From positions 1 to 64,000 of the forward strand of contig SUVX01000002.1 in assembly GCA_015061725.1 (NCBI GenBank): 64,000 nucleotides of DNA. The letters are read 5' to 3'. This document shows, in pieces, positions 35,101 through 42,869 of the stretch (position 1 is the stretch's first letter; each line of letters starts with the position of its first letter). The position numbers and the translations under genes were made by a program. This DNA is from Lentisphaerota bacterium. Lineage in GTDB: Bacteria > Verrucomicrobiota > Lentisphaeria > Victivallales > Victivallaceae. Under the pieces are notes generated by a model. The model was given only the letters and a program-made list of their open reading frames with translations. It did no database searches and was not told where the DNA came from.

Positions 35101-36195
35101 AAAGAAACAGGCTATATCCCCCGAAGAAATAAGGGATGAATCGTCATTGACAGCTGCAGAAGAAACCGGATTGTACGGGGTCTTTTTACTCCAGTCACAT
35201 TTGATTCCCATATAGATATTTTTCGCATCTGCAGCAGTGTAAAAATAACAAGGAAAATCCGCTAACAAACCAGTATTTTCTCTGATAAATCCGCTGCAAA
35301 CAAAGCCATATTCATCAAATTGCCCATCTAACTTTGCTGCCTTCTTCAGCGGGGGAAAAGAAATGACAGGCAGAGCATCTGTCTGATTCCCCTTTTCGGA
35401 CATTTGTGTTGTTTTTTTTTCTCTGATGACGGACAGACCGGAATCGACCAACTGTAGTTCCTCGAATGAAGTGCGTCCCTTTACGATCAGTAAGTCTGTC
35501 ATGTAGGCTGTACCGTCCAGAACACCCCACCCCCGTTTGGCACCGCCTGCAAGAAGATTCACACATCTCAGTTTGTCCGGTCCAGGAAAATAAAAAGGCT
35601 TGCCGGAACCGATTTTTACGCCATTAAGGTAAATGGATGCTTCATCCCCCTTGCGCCAGACAACTGCGATCCGGGCAGGTTTGTTTTTGACAAAAAAGCC
35701 TTTGCTGCTGTTTGCAATAGCGATATAGGCCCGATGGTCCGACATTCGACCGTTTTGTCCCTGCAGCATCATAACTTCAGGTTTGCTCAAATCCTGTCTC
35801 TGCATTCGTAACAGCATACAGGTGTCGCCTGTTTTGAACCCCAGTTTCGGTTTATTATGATTCACCAGGCGTGAACTCATTAACACAAACTCCTTCTTCA
35901 TTGAGGCACTTTCAAAATCAATCGGAGTTAGGGTAAAAGCAATGGCACCTTCTGACCAATCCCAACGTTCCGCAGGAATCTTTAATATCGGTGCGGTATA
36001 TCCTTTACCGCAAAGCAGTCCGTTATCGGTATATACCAGTAAAGATTTGTTGTCGTAAAACGCAGATTGTTTGTTTTGAGTCTTACTCTTACGCAATGAG
36101 TCAAAAAGGATTATCCGTTGTTCAACAGGCTCCGAAAAAACAGAGAAAAAAACTGCAGTACAAAGAAAAACTGCAATCAATTTGATATATTTCAT
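32122..36195 (-). CDS. Large exported glycosidase-like protein 2: LamG, CBM9-like and barrel domains
   Basis: A 1357-residue protein with a signal peptide (IKLIAVFLCTAVFFSVFSEP). Its domain order parallels the 4501-8322 product: LamG-like at about 25-250, CBM9-like at about 280-480, beta-sandwich modules, then a C-terminal DUF6067-type barrel with GFYYDLT (about 1070) and HGEEFK (about 1148) matching GLYYDCA and CGEEYF of its paralogue. It follows prepilin C closely (GAAAGGAAT before the ATG), repeating the prepilin-enzyme order seen at 8-9 kb. Overall similarity is low, so the substrate probably differs. Confidence 0.8.
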   Translation of the reverse strand: MKYIKLIAVFLCTAVFFSVFSEPVEQRIILFDSLRKSKTQNKQSAFYDNKSLLVYTDNGLLCGKGYTAPILKIPAERWDWSEGAIAFTLTPIDFESASMKKEFVLMSSRLVNHNKPKLGFKTGDTCMLLRMQRQDLSKPEVMMLQGQNGRMSDHRAYIAIANSSKGFFVKNKPARIAVVWRKGDEASIYLNGVKIGSGKPFYFPGPDKLRCVNLLAGGAKRGWGVLDGTAYMTDLLIVKGRTSFEELQLVDSGLSVIREKKTTQMSEKGNQTDALPVISFPPLKKAAKLDGQFDEYGFVCSGFIRENTGLLADFPCYFYTAADAKNIYMGIKCDWSKKTPYNPVSSAAVNDDSSLISSGDIACFFFRKVTQPGAKGYSGTYITIAPNNCVYDAKEDIDWSRNLCVRNKKFDSGVKTYSSYKNGIWSIEVVLPRKQNNLASDEFQFSAGVRLQNQSLHLKNHRYWFDNVDAFLTGRCIAAPLALAIEKQKTGWKLVTDGNAEYKVSLDKTQKVTKVTEIVADQIVGSISGYQTIENVQKISGKNLKQTIPFPPLGLYTFSYQAQAADGSILLSRQIPFLQRKDVELTLQNNPIAKKLKVKVEFPGITVQKGEVFTLGLQTKEGRQVLSKSITVPQDSPSELEFNLNTGSLALGNYIVKVCRGTVELAEKDYEVKPLPEWYTKPVAMKALKADYAPIPWQEGVTVKGGCVSVWGRKFMFGKRGLEKITSQGKTVLYAPVVLQYRKDGKSFQIIPELKEIQQLGKGRVLVRTEGQDVNFRCSIRHTIEFDGLDILGLEVHPQNLNCSVEKMELVLPVADGWQFQNWYGHCCQEFGYTKPRTFDRLIALWLGNDDCGLNTFFENHKGLYIDSRKPRIRLESVKGKRDYLYRLSLVNVPVQVNRPVVWRLGLHPTPIKPLYQNWEDERVAMFSYYRPPFNFISLHTYDYAANSTDFQPRNQKLGRDWGEMGKIHNQKIYPYVNPTCISKENMVRPDAPAFLPRMPDKYFYKPGERPQLSVGQEFGEDWSFQPASVYPGNGSRHNDRFYCSPASSFSDYAVWMMANCLKDGGFAGFYYDLTTPKENRDKNRGYLYETLDGKSEGTRELFATRDFYKRLYCAFASVKGDKYPTIFSHGYPILSGSASFWSLVAHGEEFKPRHLGGLADMLLVDRQIGVPLMSAPPSGAKRDYSGVLWRINFSPYRWGIPQAHLSQYCFLPKQHRTAKATRETLALCFVNNSLFDSAFIHCQSAEDFHLRVTMPFGMGGTEFHGYWKNGILSKPKEIKVSYWKKKGSRDWLVAVANWSQKDVTAEIVLPPELLNAAFIYNMETANRTLRPENVALPWKVRIPAMDLKVFRFTGAK

Positions 36196-36232
36196 GAGGT
36201 GTAATTCCTTTCCCGCAGAGTGTTTTTATCAT

Positions 36233-36955
36233 TTAATACGAACCATTGGGACCTTCAGCGATCACTTCACCGGAACTTGTGATCGGATGCCAATATTTCT
36301 TCAGATTGATTTCCGGATATCTCAGAGAACCGCAATGACCATCAAAAAAAGCGACATTGGAACTGTTGCTGTGACGGATACTTATGGTATAGTAGGTCGT
36401 TGTATTGACGCCCCCGGTCAGTTCAAATATACCCGAGCGTGCATGACCACAATAGCCGGGACAATATTTATTCACAGCATAGGGCACATCCATGTACATA
36501 ACCAGCTTGCTGTTGTTTTTGAAACGGCTGATTTCAGTTTCTTTACGGTGTTTTGTGTAACTGGTATCGTTTAAGCCGAAAGTTCTGTAATTCAAACCGA
36601 TCCCAAAACTGCTGTCGTCCACTTGGGCTTCTGCAGCTCCTGAATCGCATCTGAATACATGTTTATTGGGTAGATAATTCATCAGCTTAAGAACATTGCC
36701 CCAGCAGACAGAAGTAAGGTTCAAATAGTTGTTTGAAGCACGAAGATAATAGCCGTCATGATTATCTGCATACATCTTTGAAGCTGTAACAATCTGTTTG
36801 AGATTTGAAAGACATCTCATGCTTTTGGCTTTTTCCCGAGCCTGAGAAAGAGCCGGCATCAGCATCGCCGCCAAAATCGCAATAATGGCAATAACAACTA
36901 AAAGTTCAATCAGTGTGAATTCTTTCCTTTTCTCTCCGCAAACTACCCTCATCAT
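36233..36955 (-). CDS. Prepilin-like protein C (H-X9-DG family)
   Basis: A 240-residue prepilin-like protein with a short 12-residue leader ending in Glu at -1, then [17 protein letters not shown] textbook H-X9-DG motif is present near the C-terminus: [20 protein letters not shown] and YCPGYCGH cysteines may form disulphides. An acidic -1 residue is unexpected for prepilin peptidase. The leader shows no palindrome beyond a weak GAGAA..TTCAC remnant. AAAGGAG precedes the start. It lies immediately upstream of the 1357-residue exported enzyme and downstream of the GntR/LacI regulator. Confidence 0.9.
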   Translation of the reverse strand: MMRVVCGEKRKEFTLIELLVVIAIIAILAAMLMPALSQAREKAKSMRCLSNLKQIVTASKMYADNHDGYYLRASNNYLNLTSVCWGNVLKLMNYLPNKHVFRCDSGAAEAQVDDSSFGIGLNYRTFGLNDTSYTKHRKETEISRFKNNSKLVMYMDVPYAVNKYCPGYCGHARSGIFELTGGVNTTTYYTISIRHSNSSNVAFFDGHCGSLRYPEINLKKYWHPITSSGEVIAEGPNGSY

Positions 36956-36984
36956 TCATCTCCTTTATTTAATCTTGGAATCGA

Positions 36985-37007
36985 GAAGACTTTTTCTGGA
37001 AGTCTTC
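36985..37007 (-). promoter_or_regulatory. Hairpin upstream of prepilin C
   Basis: A perfect 8-bp inverted repeat (GAAGACTT..AAGTCTTC) with a 7-base loop between the regulator stop and the prepilin C start. It has no T tract on the transcribed strand, so it could be a 5' leader structure rather than a terminator. Confidence 0.35.
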
Positions 37008-37078
37008 ATGCTTTGATTTTTTTGTATCGTTATGATTTTTTAGTAAAAATTCACAATCAGTGCGCAAAAGAACAATAA

Positions 37079-38173
37079 TCAATGTTGTATTACCGATTCT
37101 CTTTCAACAAGCACCGGCTTTATAACCCGCAGCATTTCCATTTTCTCCGGATTATCCAAATTACAGAACAGCAATTTGAAAGCCTCATCCAAATGTCCTT
37201 CAAGATTCAAATCAATACCGGTGACCGGCGGACAGGCAAATCTGCTGAGATTGGTATTGCCGATTGAAACAACAGATACATCCTCAGGTATTTTTTTCCC
37301 ATTTTCCCGCAAAGCCGCCATAAATCCGTACATGAGTTCATCGGTAGCGCAGATTACTGCAGAAAAATCAGTTTGGGTCAAAGTTTTTTTTCCATCCTCA
37401 TAGGCGGCAATAATTTGATCGCCGTCATAGTGAAATGTATCAACAGCGAAGTACAGTTCGGGATCATAATCGTTTTCCAGACGGGTCATCCAGGCACTTT
37501 TCTGCATAGCAAGAATTGAATTCGCAGCTGCGGAATTCTTCTTCCCGCGCGAGCAAACCAGCGCAATCCGTCGATGTCCGGACTGCTGCAAATAAGTCAT
37601 CAGCATATCAATACCCACAGCATCCGAACCGATTACCGAAGCAATACCCTGTTCGCTGTAACACGCTCCTGCCGAAACAAACAGTTCCGGTGCTTCGGCG
37701 ACGTCCTCCCGGAATTCTCTGTAAATTGGAAGAGTTCCGCAGAAAATTGTCGGTTGTTGGTACTGCACGCAGGAACGCACGAATTCCCGTGCATTGGCTG
37801 CATTGGTGTAAATAAAGCGATATTTCTTTTGATGCTTTTCTGCTACGGACGCTCCGTATTGCTGAAACAGTTTTTGAATTGCACCATTGCTGCTGATGTC
37901 AATAACCAGATTTACCGCATGATCGCGCCAGTTGCTGGTAATTTCCCGGTTCAAATAGGTACCTGACCCGACCCGTTTCGTCACGAAATCTGCGGCAATC
38001 AAATCACGGAATGCCCGCCGGACAGTAAGCACATTGACTTTTAATTCCGCCGCAAAATCTCTTTCTGACGGCAGGCGGTCACCCACGTTGTGCCGTGTCG
38101 TAATAATATTCACCAGTTGGTCATACACCTGCTGATGCTTCAATTTTTCTCTTGTCTTTTGAGTTGTCTGCAC
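37079..38173 (-). CDS. GntR-type HTH fused to LacI-type sugar-binding domain (AraR-like regulator)
   Basis: A 364-residue regulator with a winged-helix GntR domain at residues about 10-80 (VGDRLPSERDFAAELKV, TVRRAFRDL, GSGTYLN) and a periplasmic-binding-protein-like effector domain from about 85 (GIDMLMTYLQQSGHRRIALV, AVICATDELMYGFMAAL, VSVVSIGN). This AraR-type architecture typically represses until a sugar binds. I chose the GTG at 38173, with GGAGG six bases before it; the frame is open to a TTG at 38188. Direct repeats of ATGTATATCA just upstream are likely its own operator. It probably controls the leftward block to 27832 and perhaps the divergent kinase operon. Confidence 0.85.
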   Translation of the reverse strand: MQTTQKTREKLKHQQVYDQLVNIITTRHNVGDRLPSERDFAAELKVNVLTVRRAFRDLIAADFVTKRVGSGTYLNREITSNWRDHAVNLVIDISSNGAIQKLFQQYGASVAEKHQKKYRFIYTNAANAREFVRSCVQYQQPTIFCGTLPIYREFREDVAEAPELFVSAGACYSEQGIASVIGSDAVGIDMLMTYLQQSGHRRIALVCSRGKKNSAAANSILAMQKSAWMTRLENDYDPELYFAVDTFHYDGDQIIAAYEDGKKTLTQTDFSAVICATDELMYGFMAALRENGKKIPEDVSVVSIGNTNLSRFACPPVTGIDLNLEGHLDEAFKLLFCNLDNPEKMEMLRVIKPVLVERESVIQH

Positions 38174-38189
38174 TTGGTCCCTCCACAAA

Positions 38190-38224
38190 TGATATGTATA
38201 TCACTTTGATAAAATGTATATCAT
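38190..38224. promoter_or_regulatory. Operator candidate of the GntR/LacI regulator
   Basis: ATGTATATCA occurs at 38194-38203 and 38214-38223, exactly 20 bases apart and thus on one DNA face. The first copy is part of TGATATGTATATCA (38190-38203), whose arms are symmetric. It lies 17-50 bases upstream of the regulator start in the gap shared with the kinase operon. Confidence 0.55.
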
Positions 38225-38333
38225 TTCCATGAAAATTTCAAGTGAGTGATGCAAAAAAAACACAAAAAATTCGAACAGGTGTCCCTTTTACCGATAAATC
38301 AACGCACAAAACACGCACAGTGTATAAAAAAAT

Positions 38334-38374
38334 GAGCGTTTTGTTCAAGTAAAAAAGGACAAAAGGCTATTTTC
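38334..38374 (+). repeat. Degenerate copy of the 27.7-kb terminator hairpin
   Basis: It matches 27701-27741 at 35 of 41 bases in the same orientation. The stem AGCGTTTTGTTC/GGACAAAAGGCT now has two mismatches and the T run is interrupted. No rightward gene lies upstream for it to terminate. The rest of the 38174-38474 gap holds the operator pair and the kinase promoter. Confidence 0.6.
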
Positions 38375-38408
38375 TCAACAAATAAATCATAAATTCTTAA
38401 AAAAACGC

Positions 38409-38437
38409 TTGACTTTTTCAAAAAAGGCTGTTACATT
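38409..38437 (+). promoter_or_regulatory. Promoter candidate for the kinase operon
   Basis: TTGACT at 38409-38414, a 17-base spacer and TACATT at 38432-38437. It ends about 37 bases before the kinase ATG. Confidence 0.45.
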
Positions 38438-38474
38438 TCCATTAAACAGCATTTAAACTTAATCCGGAGAAAAT

Positions 38475-39650
38475 ATGTCTGAGGGAATACACGCTGCAAT
38501 CGATTTGGGTGCAACAAGCGGCCGCATTATGCTCGGCGGCGATGTTTTTCCATTGACGGAAATTTACCGTTTTAAAACTCCGGTTCTTCATCTGGAAGCG
38601 GGGATTCATTGGGATTTTGAACAGATTTTCAAGCATGTTCTTACCGGATTGCGTAAAATAGACACCCGCAAAACGCCGATTTTATCAGTCAGCTGTGACT
38701 CCTGGGCGCAGGATTTCGGACTGGTGGATAAATCCGGCAAACTCACAGCACCGCCGTTTTCATACCGCGACAAAGGAGCGGCTGTTTCAACAAGTGCGCG
38801 TTTAACGTATATTGAGCAAAAATTTCCGGAACGTCTCAAAAATGTCAAATGCCTTCTGCATATAGCCGATTTAGTCCACTATTATCTGTGCGGAGAAATG
38901 CGGAGCAATCACACATTGACTGCCATATCAGGACTTCCTGAAAATCATCCTTTGCCTGCTCCGGAAGCGGACTGCGAAATCATCGGACTGATCAATCATC
39001 CTGAACTGCCGTCCCTTGCGGGCGTTCCGGTCGTATCCGGCGCCGGACATGACACGGCGGCGGCTTATGCCGGAAGCGGCGTACAGGAGGGGGAGATCCT
39101 CTTTTCTCTGGGAACCTGGCTGATGGCGGCAGAACCCTGGAGTCCTGAAAAAGAGATCCCTGAAAATTTCCGCAAACTGCCGCTTATCAGAAAAGGCGTT
39201 GCCCGCAGCTGCGGCGGCATGGGATTGTGGCCGTTTCAGGAATGTGTGAAACTCTGGGAAAAACGCGGCTGCTTTCCCGGCTTTGCCGCATTGGATTCCG
39301 GCGCAGAAAAAAGCGGAATAACCCATTGGTTAGATCCGGATACTCCGGAGTTATTTTCTCCGGACAATATGGAAGAGGCCGTATTTGCTCTGCTGGGCAA
39401 ACGACATGATCCGTTTGAACTGACAGCCATTCTTCTGCAGGGAACGGCATACCGGGTACAGCAGACGCTTTTAAAATTCGGAAACAACTTCAAACGGGCA
39501 GTCCTTGTGGGCGGCGGCAGCAAGAGTGCTTATCTGTGCCGCCTGATTGCAGACAAACTCCCCTGCCCGCTGGCAACCGGTGCCGGAGAAGCCTCCGCTG
39601 CCGGAAACATTGAAATACAAAAACAGGTGTTGCAAACGAACTCCCGGTAA
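38475..39650 (+). CDS. FGGY-family sugar kinase, rhamnulokinase-like
   Basis: A 391-residue kinase. AIDLGATSGRIMLGG at the start and SVSCDSWAQDFGLVD with FSYRD (about 75-105) are closest to rhamnulokinases. GAGHDTAAAYAGSG and SLGTWLMAAEPWS mark the second ATPase-fold half, and VLVGGGSKSAYLCRLIAD near the end is the adenosine site. It is about 100 residues shorter than typical RhaB proteins, trimmed mainly between domains, while the active-site blocks persist. The adjacent gene 36 bases on is a GH106-like rhamnosidase, which supports L-rhamnulose as substrate. No rhamnose isomerase or rhamnulose-1-phosphate aldolase is present here. Confidence 0.8.
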   Translation: MSEGIHAAIDLGATSGRIMLGGDVFPLTEIYRFKTPVLHLEAGIHWDFEQIFKHVLTGLRKIDTRKTPILSVSCDSWAQDFGLVDKSGKLTAPPFSYRDKGAAVSTSARLTYIEQKFPERLKNVKCLLHIADLVHYYLCGEMRSNHTLTAISGLPENHPLPAPEADCEIIGLINHPELPSLAGVPVVSGAGHDTAAAYAGSGVQEGEILFSLGTWLMAAEPWSPEKEIPENFRKLPLIRKGVARSCGGMGLWPFQECVKLWEKRGCFPGFAALDSGAEKSGITHWLDPDTPELFSPDNMEEAVFALLGKRHDPFELTAILLQGTAYRVQQTLLKFGNNFKRAVLVGGGSKSAYLCRLIADKLPCPLATGAGEASAAGNIEIQKQVLQTNSR

Positions 39651-39685
39651 TCATACTGCGGAAATAAAATCAAGGAAAATCATTT

Positions 39686-42010
39686 ATGCTGAACTGCAAA
39701 AACTTCAAAAAACCGCCGGTGCGGTACGCGCCCGGATATTTCTGGGGTATAAACTCAAAAATGGACGCCGATTCTCTGATTGCGCAGTTAAAAGAAATGG
39801 CAGACAAGGGGGCGCGTTCCGTCTGTATGCACCCGATTCCCAGGGAGTTCCGCTGGAGTACCGATATGAGTCCGGCATATTTGTCAGAAGAATTCCACAC
39901 CATCATGGAAAAGGTTTTTGATGCCGCCTGTAAAATGGGACTGCACTGGTATCTTTATGATGAGGGCGGCTGGCCCTCCGGCAGTGCCTGCGGACAGGTC
40001 TGGGCAAGCAATCCTGAAAAATTTTCAAGAAGTTACGCCGAGCTGGATGAAAACGGAAATGTCCGTATCGTCAAAACAGAGGGACACCCTGAGCGCTGTG
40101 CCGTCGTTCCGGACGTCCTCGTTCCCGGTGTGACCGAAAAATTCATTGAGTTGACACATGAATCCTACGCTAAATATATGCGTACAAAATTCGGCAAAAA
40201 CATTCTCTTTGCCTTCACCGACGAACCGGCATACCTCAACGGTCTTCCGGGAAAACTCTCCTGGACAGATGATTTGCCGGAGGAATTCAAACGGCGCAAA
40301 GGTTATGATTTGATGCCGCATGTTTACGATCTTCTGACCGCTTCCCCCATGCCGGGCAGCAGAATTGCTGAAATTCTCCTTGATTACCGGGACGTTCTTG
40401 CTGATTTATTCGTTGAACGCTATTTGAACGTTGTTCAGAAGTGGTGCAAAGAAAACAACCTGCTCTCAGGCGGACACTTCGGCGGAGAAGATCAGTGGCA
40501 TGGCTACAATGCCTGCGGATTCGGCAATATCCTGCGTTCACTCCGTGCGCTGGATTTCCCCGGCGTGGATATGATCTGGCACCAGCTTTATCCCGGTGAA
40601 CGGCTGCACCCCTTCCCGAAACTTGCCTCTTCCGCCGCACACCAGAACGGCAATAAACAGGTGCTGGGTGAATTGTTCGCAATCTACGGTTCAGGACAGA
40701 AACCCAAAGACATGAAGTATCTGATCGACTATACGCTTGTCTGCGGTATCAACACCTATGTTTTCAGCAGTATTTCTCAAGCAAACAAAGACGGAAATAT
40801 GTCGCACGTGAGTTTCGGTCCGACAAGTCCTCTGTGGGAATATTTCGGAGAATTCCACAATTACGTCGCCCGCATGAGTTCCCTGATGGTTCAGGGAAAA
40901 CCGGTCATTGATACGGCTGTCTATTTTGATGAACGCGCTTTTCTGCTGGGCGGCATAACCAATGAATACGCCGTCTACCGCGCCCAGAAAACAGCTGACA
41001 CGCTGCTTGAAGGTCAATGTGATTTTGACTATATTGATGACCGTATGCTGGTTGAAGCAAAACTCAAAGGCGGCAAGCTGATTGCTGGAAAAATGAAGTA
41101 CAGCCGTCTGGTTCTGCCCGGCAAATGCCTTTTCAGCGCAGAAGCAGAGAAAAAGATTGCCGCCTTGCGCGCCGCAGGATTTCCGGTCTTTGACGGAGAA
41201 GATCCCGCAGCCCTCTCTCCGCTTGTTAAATTGGATCATCCTGAAAAAGCCCTGCGCGTGACCAAACGGGACCTCGGAAACGGTGAATTCGGCTACTTCA
41301 TATTCAACACCTCTCCCCGCGAAATCAAAATCCGCCTGACTTTGGGCGAAAATGCCCCCGTTGCCGCCGCCGATCCTGCGACCGGAGAATTTTACGCCGT
41401 TGAAAATCAGTCCGGCTCCTTTGAATGGACTTTCAAACCCGGTGAATCGCTGTACTTTGTTACCGGTAATTCTCCTGTTACAGGAACAGCTCCGGCACAA
41501 CCGGGAGATACAATCAAAGTTCTGGACAAAAACTGGAAGCTGCGTCCTCTGCAAAAAACCTTCCCCGGTCTGCACGAATACGAAACACTTGTCTGCGATA
41601 CTCCGGCAGTTCCCGCAAAATTGGGTGACTGGCGCAATATTCTCGGAGATGACTTCAGCGGAAAGGCTGTTTACACCACCACATTCCGCGTGCAGGACAC
41701 TTCTGAAATCGGCTTTATTGATCTGGGAGAAGTCTGTTACGGTGCGCAAGTCCGTCTCAACGGCAAAGATCTGGGCAGCTGTATTCTGGGCGACTTTATC
41801 TTCTCCGTCAAAGATGCGCTGCGTTGCGGCGTGAATCATCTGGAAGTTACCGTCAGCAACACACTTGCCAATGCTGTCAATGCACCGGCAGTTCAGGAAT
41901 ACTGGAGCAAGACTTTCCCCTATTCCTTCTACATGCCGCTGCAGCGTTCCTTTGAAAAGAACAGTCTGCGTTCCGGCTTGATCGGACCAGTCCGTCTGAG
42001 AAAAAAATAA
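39686..42010 (+). CDS. GH106-like alpha-L-rhamnosidase
   Basis: A 774-residue protein without signal peptide. LHWYLYDEGGWPSGSACG (about 86-104) is the GH106-type signature. FAFTDEPAYLNG (about 174), GGHFGGEDQWHGYN and DFPGVDMIWHQLYPGE follow in the barrel. The C-terminal 130 residues are a galactose-binding-like domain (GEVCYGAQVRLNGKDLGS). GH106 enzymes release L-rhamnose; a relative with other specificity is possible. The position after a rhamnulokinase-like gene and the lack of a signal sequence suggest intracellular trimming of imported rhamnosides. The 801-residue protein at 27832 is a distant relative. Confidence 0.8.
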   Translation: MLNCKNFKKPPVRYAPGYFWGINSKMDADSLIAQLKEMADKGARSVCMHPIPREFRWSTDMSPAYLSEEFHTIMEKVFDAACKMGLHWYLYDEGGWPSGSACGQVWASNPEKFSRSYAELDENGNVRIVKTEGHPERCAVVPDVLVPGVTEKFIELTHESYAKYMRTKFGKNILFAFTDEPAYLNGLPGKLSWTDDLPEEFKRRKGYDLMPHVYDLLTASPMPGSRIAEILLDYRDVLADLFVERYLNVVQKWCKENNLLSGGHFGGEDQWHGYNACGFGNILRSLRALDFPGVDMIWHQLYPGERLHPFPKLASSAAHQNGNKQVLGELFAIYGSGQKPKDMKYLIDYTLVCGINTYVFSSISQANKDGNMSHVSFGPTSPLWEYFGEFHNYVARMSSLMVQGKPVIDTAVYFDERAFLLGGITNEYAVYRAQKTADTLLEGQCDFDYIDDRMLVEAKLKGGKLIAGKMKYSRLVLPGKCLFSAEAEKKIAALRAAGFPVFDGEDPAALSPLVKLDHPEKALRVTKRDLGNGEFGYFIFNTSPREIKIRLTLGENAPVAAADPATGEFYAVENQSGSFEWTFKPGESLYFVTGNSPVTGTAPAQPGDTIKVLDKNWKLRPLQKTFPGLHEYETLVCDTPAVPAKLGDWRNILGDDFSGKAVYTTTFRVQDTSEIGFIDLGEVCYGAQVRLNGKDLGSCILGDFIFSVKDALRCGVNHLEVTVSNTLANAVNAPAVQEYWSKTFPYSFYMPLQRSFEKNSLRSGLIGPVRLRKK

Positions 42011-42062
42011 ACGGAGTCGAATCAGTTTAATTTTTGGTCACATTTAAAAAAAGGAGTTGACA

Positions 42063-42860
42063 ATGAAAAAACGTTCACCGCAAATCTGTTTGTCCCGTCG
42101 TACTTTTTCCGGTTATTTTACGCTCATTGAACTTTTGGTCGTTATTGCCATTATCGCAATACTTGCAGCGATGCTGATGCCGGCATTGTCAAAGGCACGC
42201 GATAAAGCAAAATCCACAGGCTGTACCAATCAGATGAAAAGTCTGGGAACTTACTGGCAGTTTTATATGGATGGAAATGACGGCAATGTACTGCCCATTA
42301 TTGCGCCTTACAGACAGGAATCGATCGCTGACTGGTATTTCGGATTGATTTATACTCAGACTTCGGGATTTCCGGTTTATTCAGATATCCGCTGGCACGA
42401 AAGTAAAAACAAGTCCCTGATCAATCATCTGGTCTGTCCTCTGGCACAGGATCAGTACGGATTTCTGCGGCAAAACGGCTATTCAAGGCATCAGAGCATA
42501 AAAGCGGCAGTGTCTTACGGTTATAATGCATTCCTGGGTGACTACTGCAGCAAACAGAAAAACGCCTGCGGCAACGATGTCCATTATCACAACGGCGAAT
42601 TTGTCGGAAAGCTTTCACGTCTCCGCCAGAGACCTCTTTCCTCTTATCCTGTTATCGGCGATACCTGGAAAAAGTCTGCAATAAATAATGTCAGCATGGA
42701 TAATCACGCTGCTCATATTTGTTTTACTCAAGCCTGCATGGATAACTATTTCGGCGGTTATGCTTCCCACAATCTGCAGACACCGTTCCTGTTTGCTGAT
42801 GGTCATGTAGAAGCCCGTCAGCACATGAATAATAGAGAACTTCTGCCCAGACCCTGGTGA
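42063..42860 (+). CDS. Prepilin-like protein D (H-X9-DG family)
   Basis: A 265-residue prepilin-like protein: an 18-residue basic leader ending in Tyr at -1, then [16 protein letters not shown]. The C-terminus has the full motif [14 protein letters not shown] chose the ATG at 42063 with GGAGTTGAC before it; a TTG at 42057 is in frame but lies on the ribosome site. It is followed nine bases later by the first of three tandem exported DUF4838 enzymes, so they are co-translated. No palindrome is seen in the leader codons. Confidence 0.9.
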   Translation: MKKRSPQICLSRRTFSGYFTLIELLVVIAIIAILAAMLMPALSKARDKAKSTGCTNQMKSLGTYWQFYMDGNDGNVLPIIAPYRQESIADWYFGLIYTQTSGFPVYSDIRWHESKNKSLINHLVCPLAQDQYGFLRQNGYSRHQSIKAAVSYGYNAFLGDYCSKQKNACGNDVHYHNGEFVGKLSRLRQRPLSSYPVIGDTWKKSAINNVSMDNHAAHICFTQACMDNYFGGYASHNLQTPFLFADGHVEARQHMNNRELLPRPW

Positions 42861-42869
42861 GAAAAACAA

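Noticed and set aside
40691..41839. Long minus-strand frame (382 codons) inside the GH106-like gene
   Set aside because: Antisense to a gene with clear family motifs; the translation is low-complexity, Cys/Phe-rich and without motifs.
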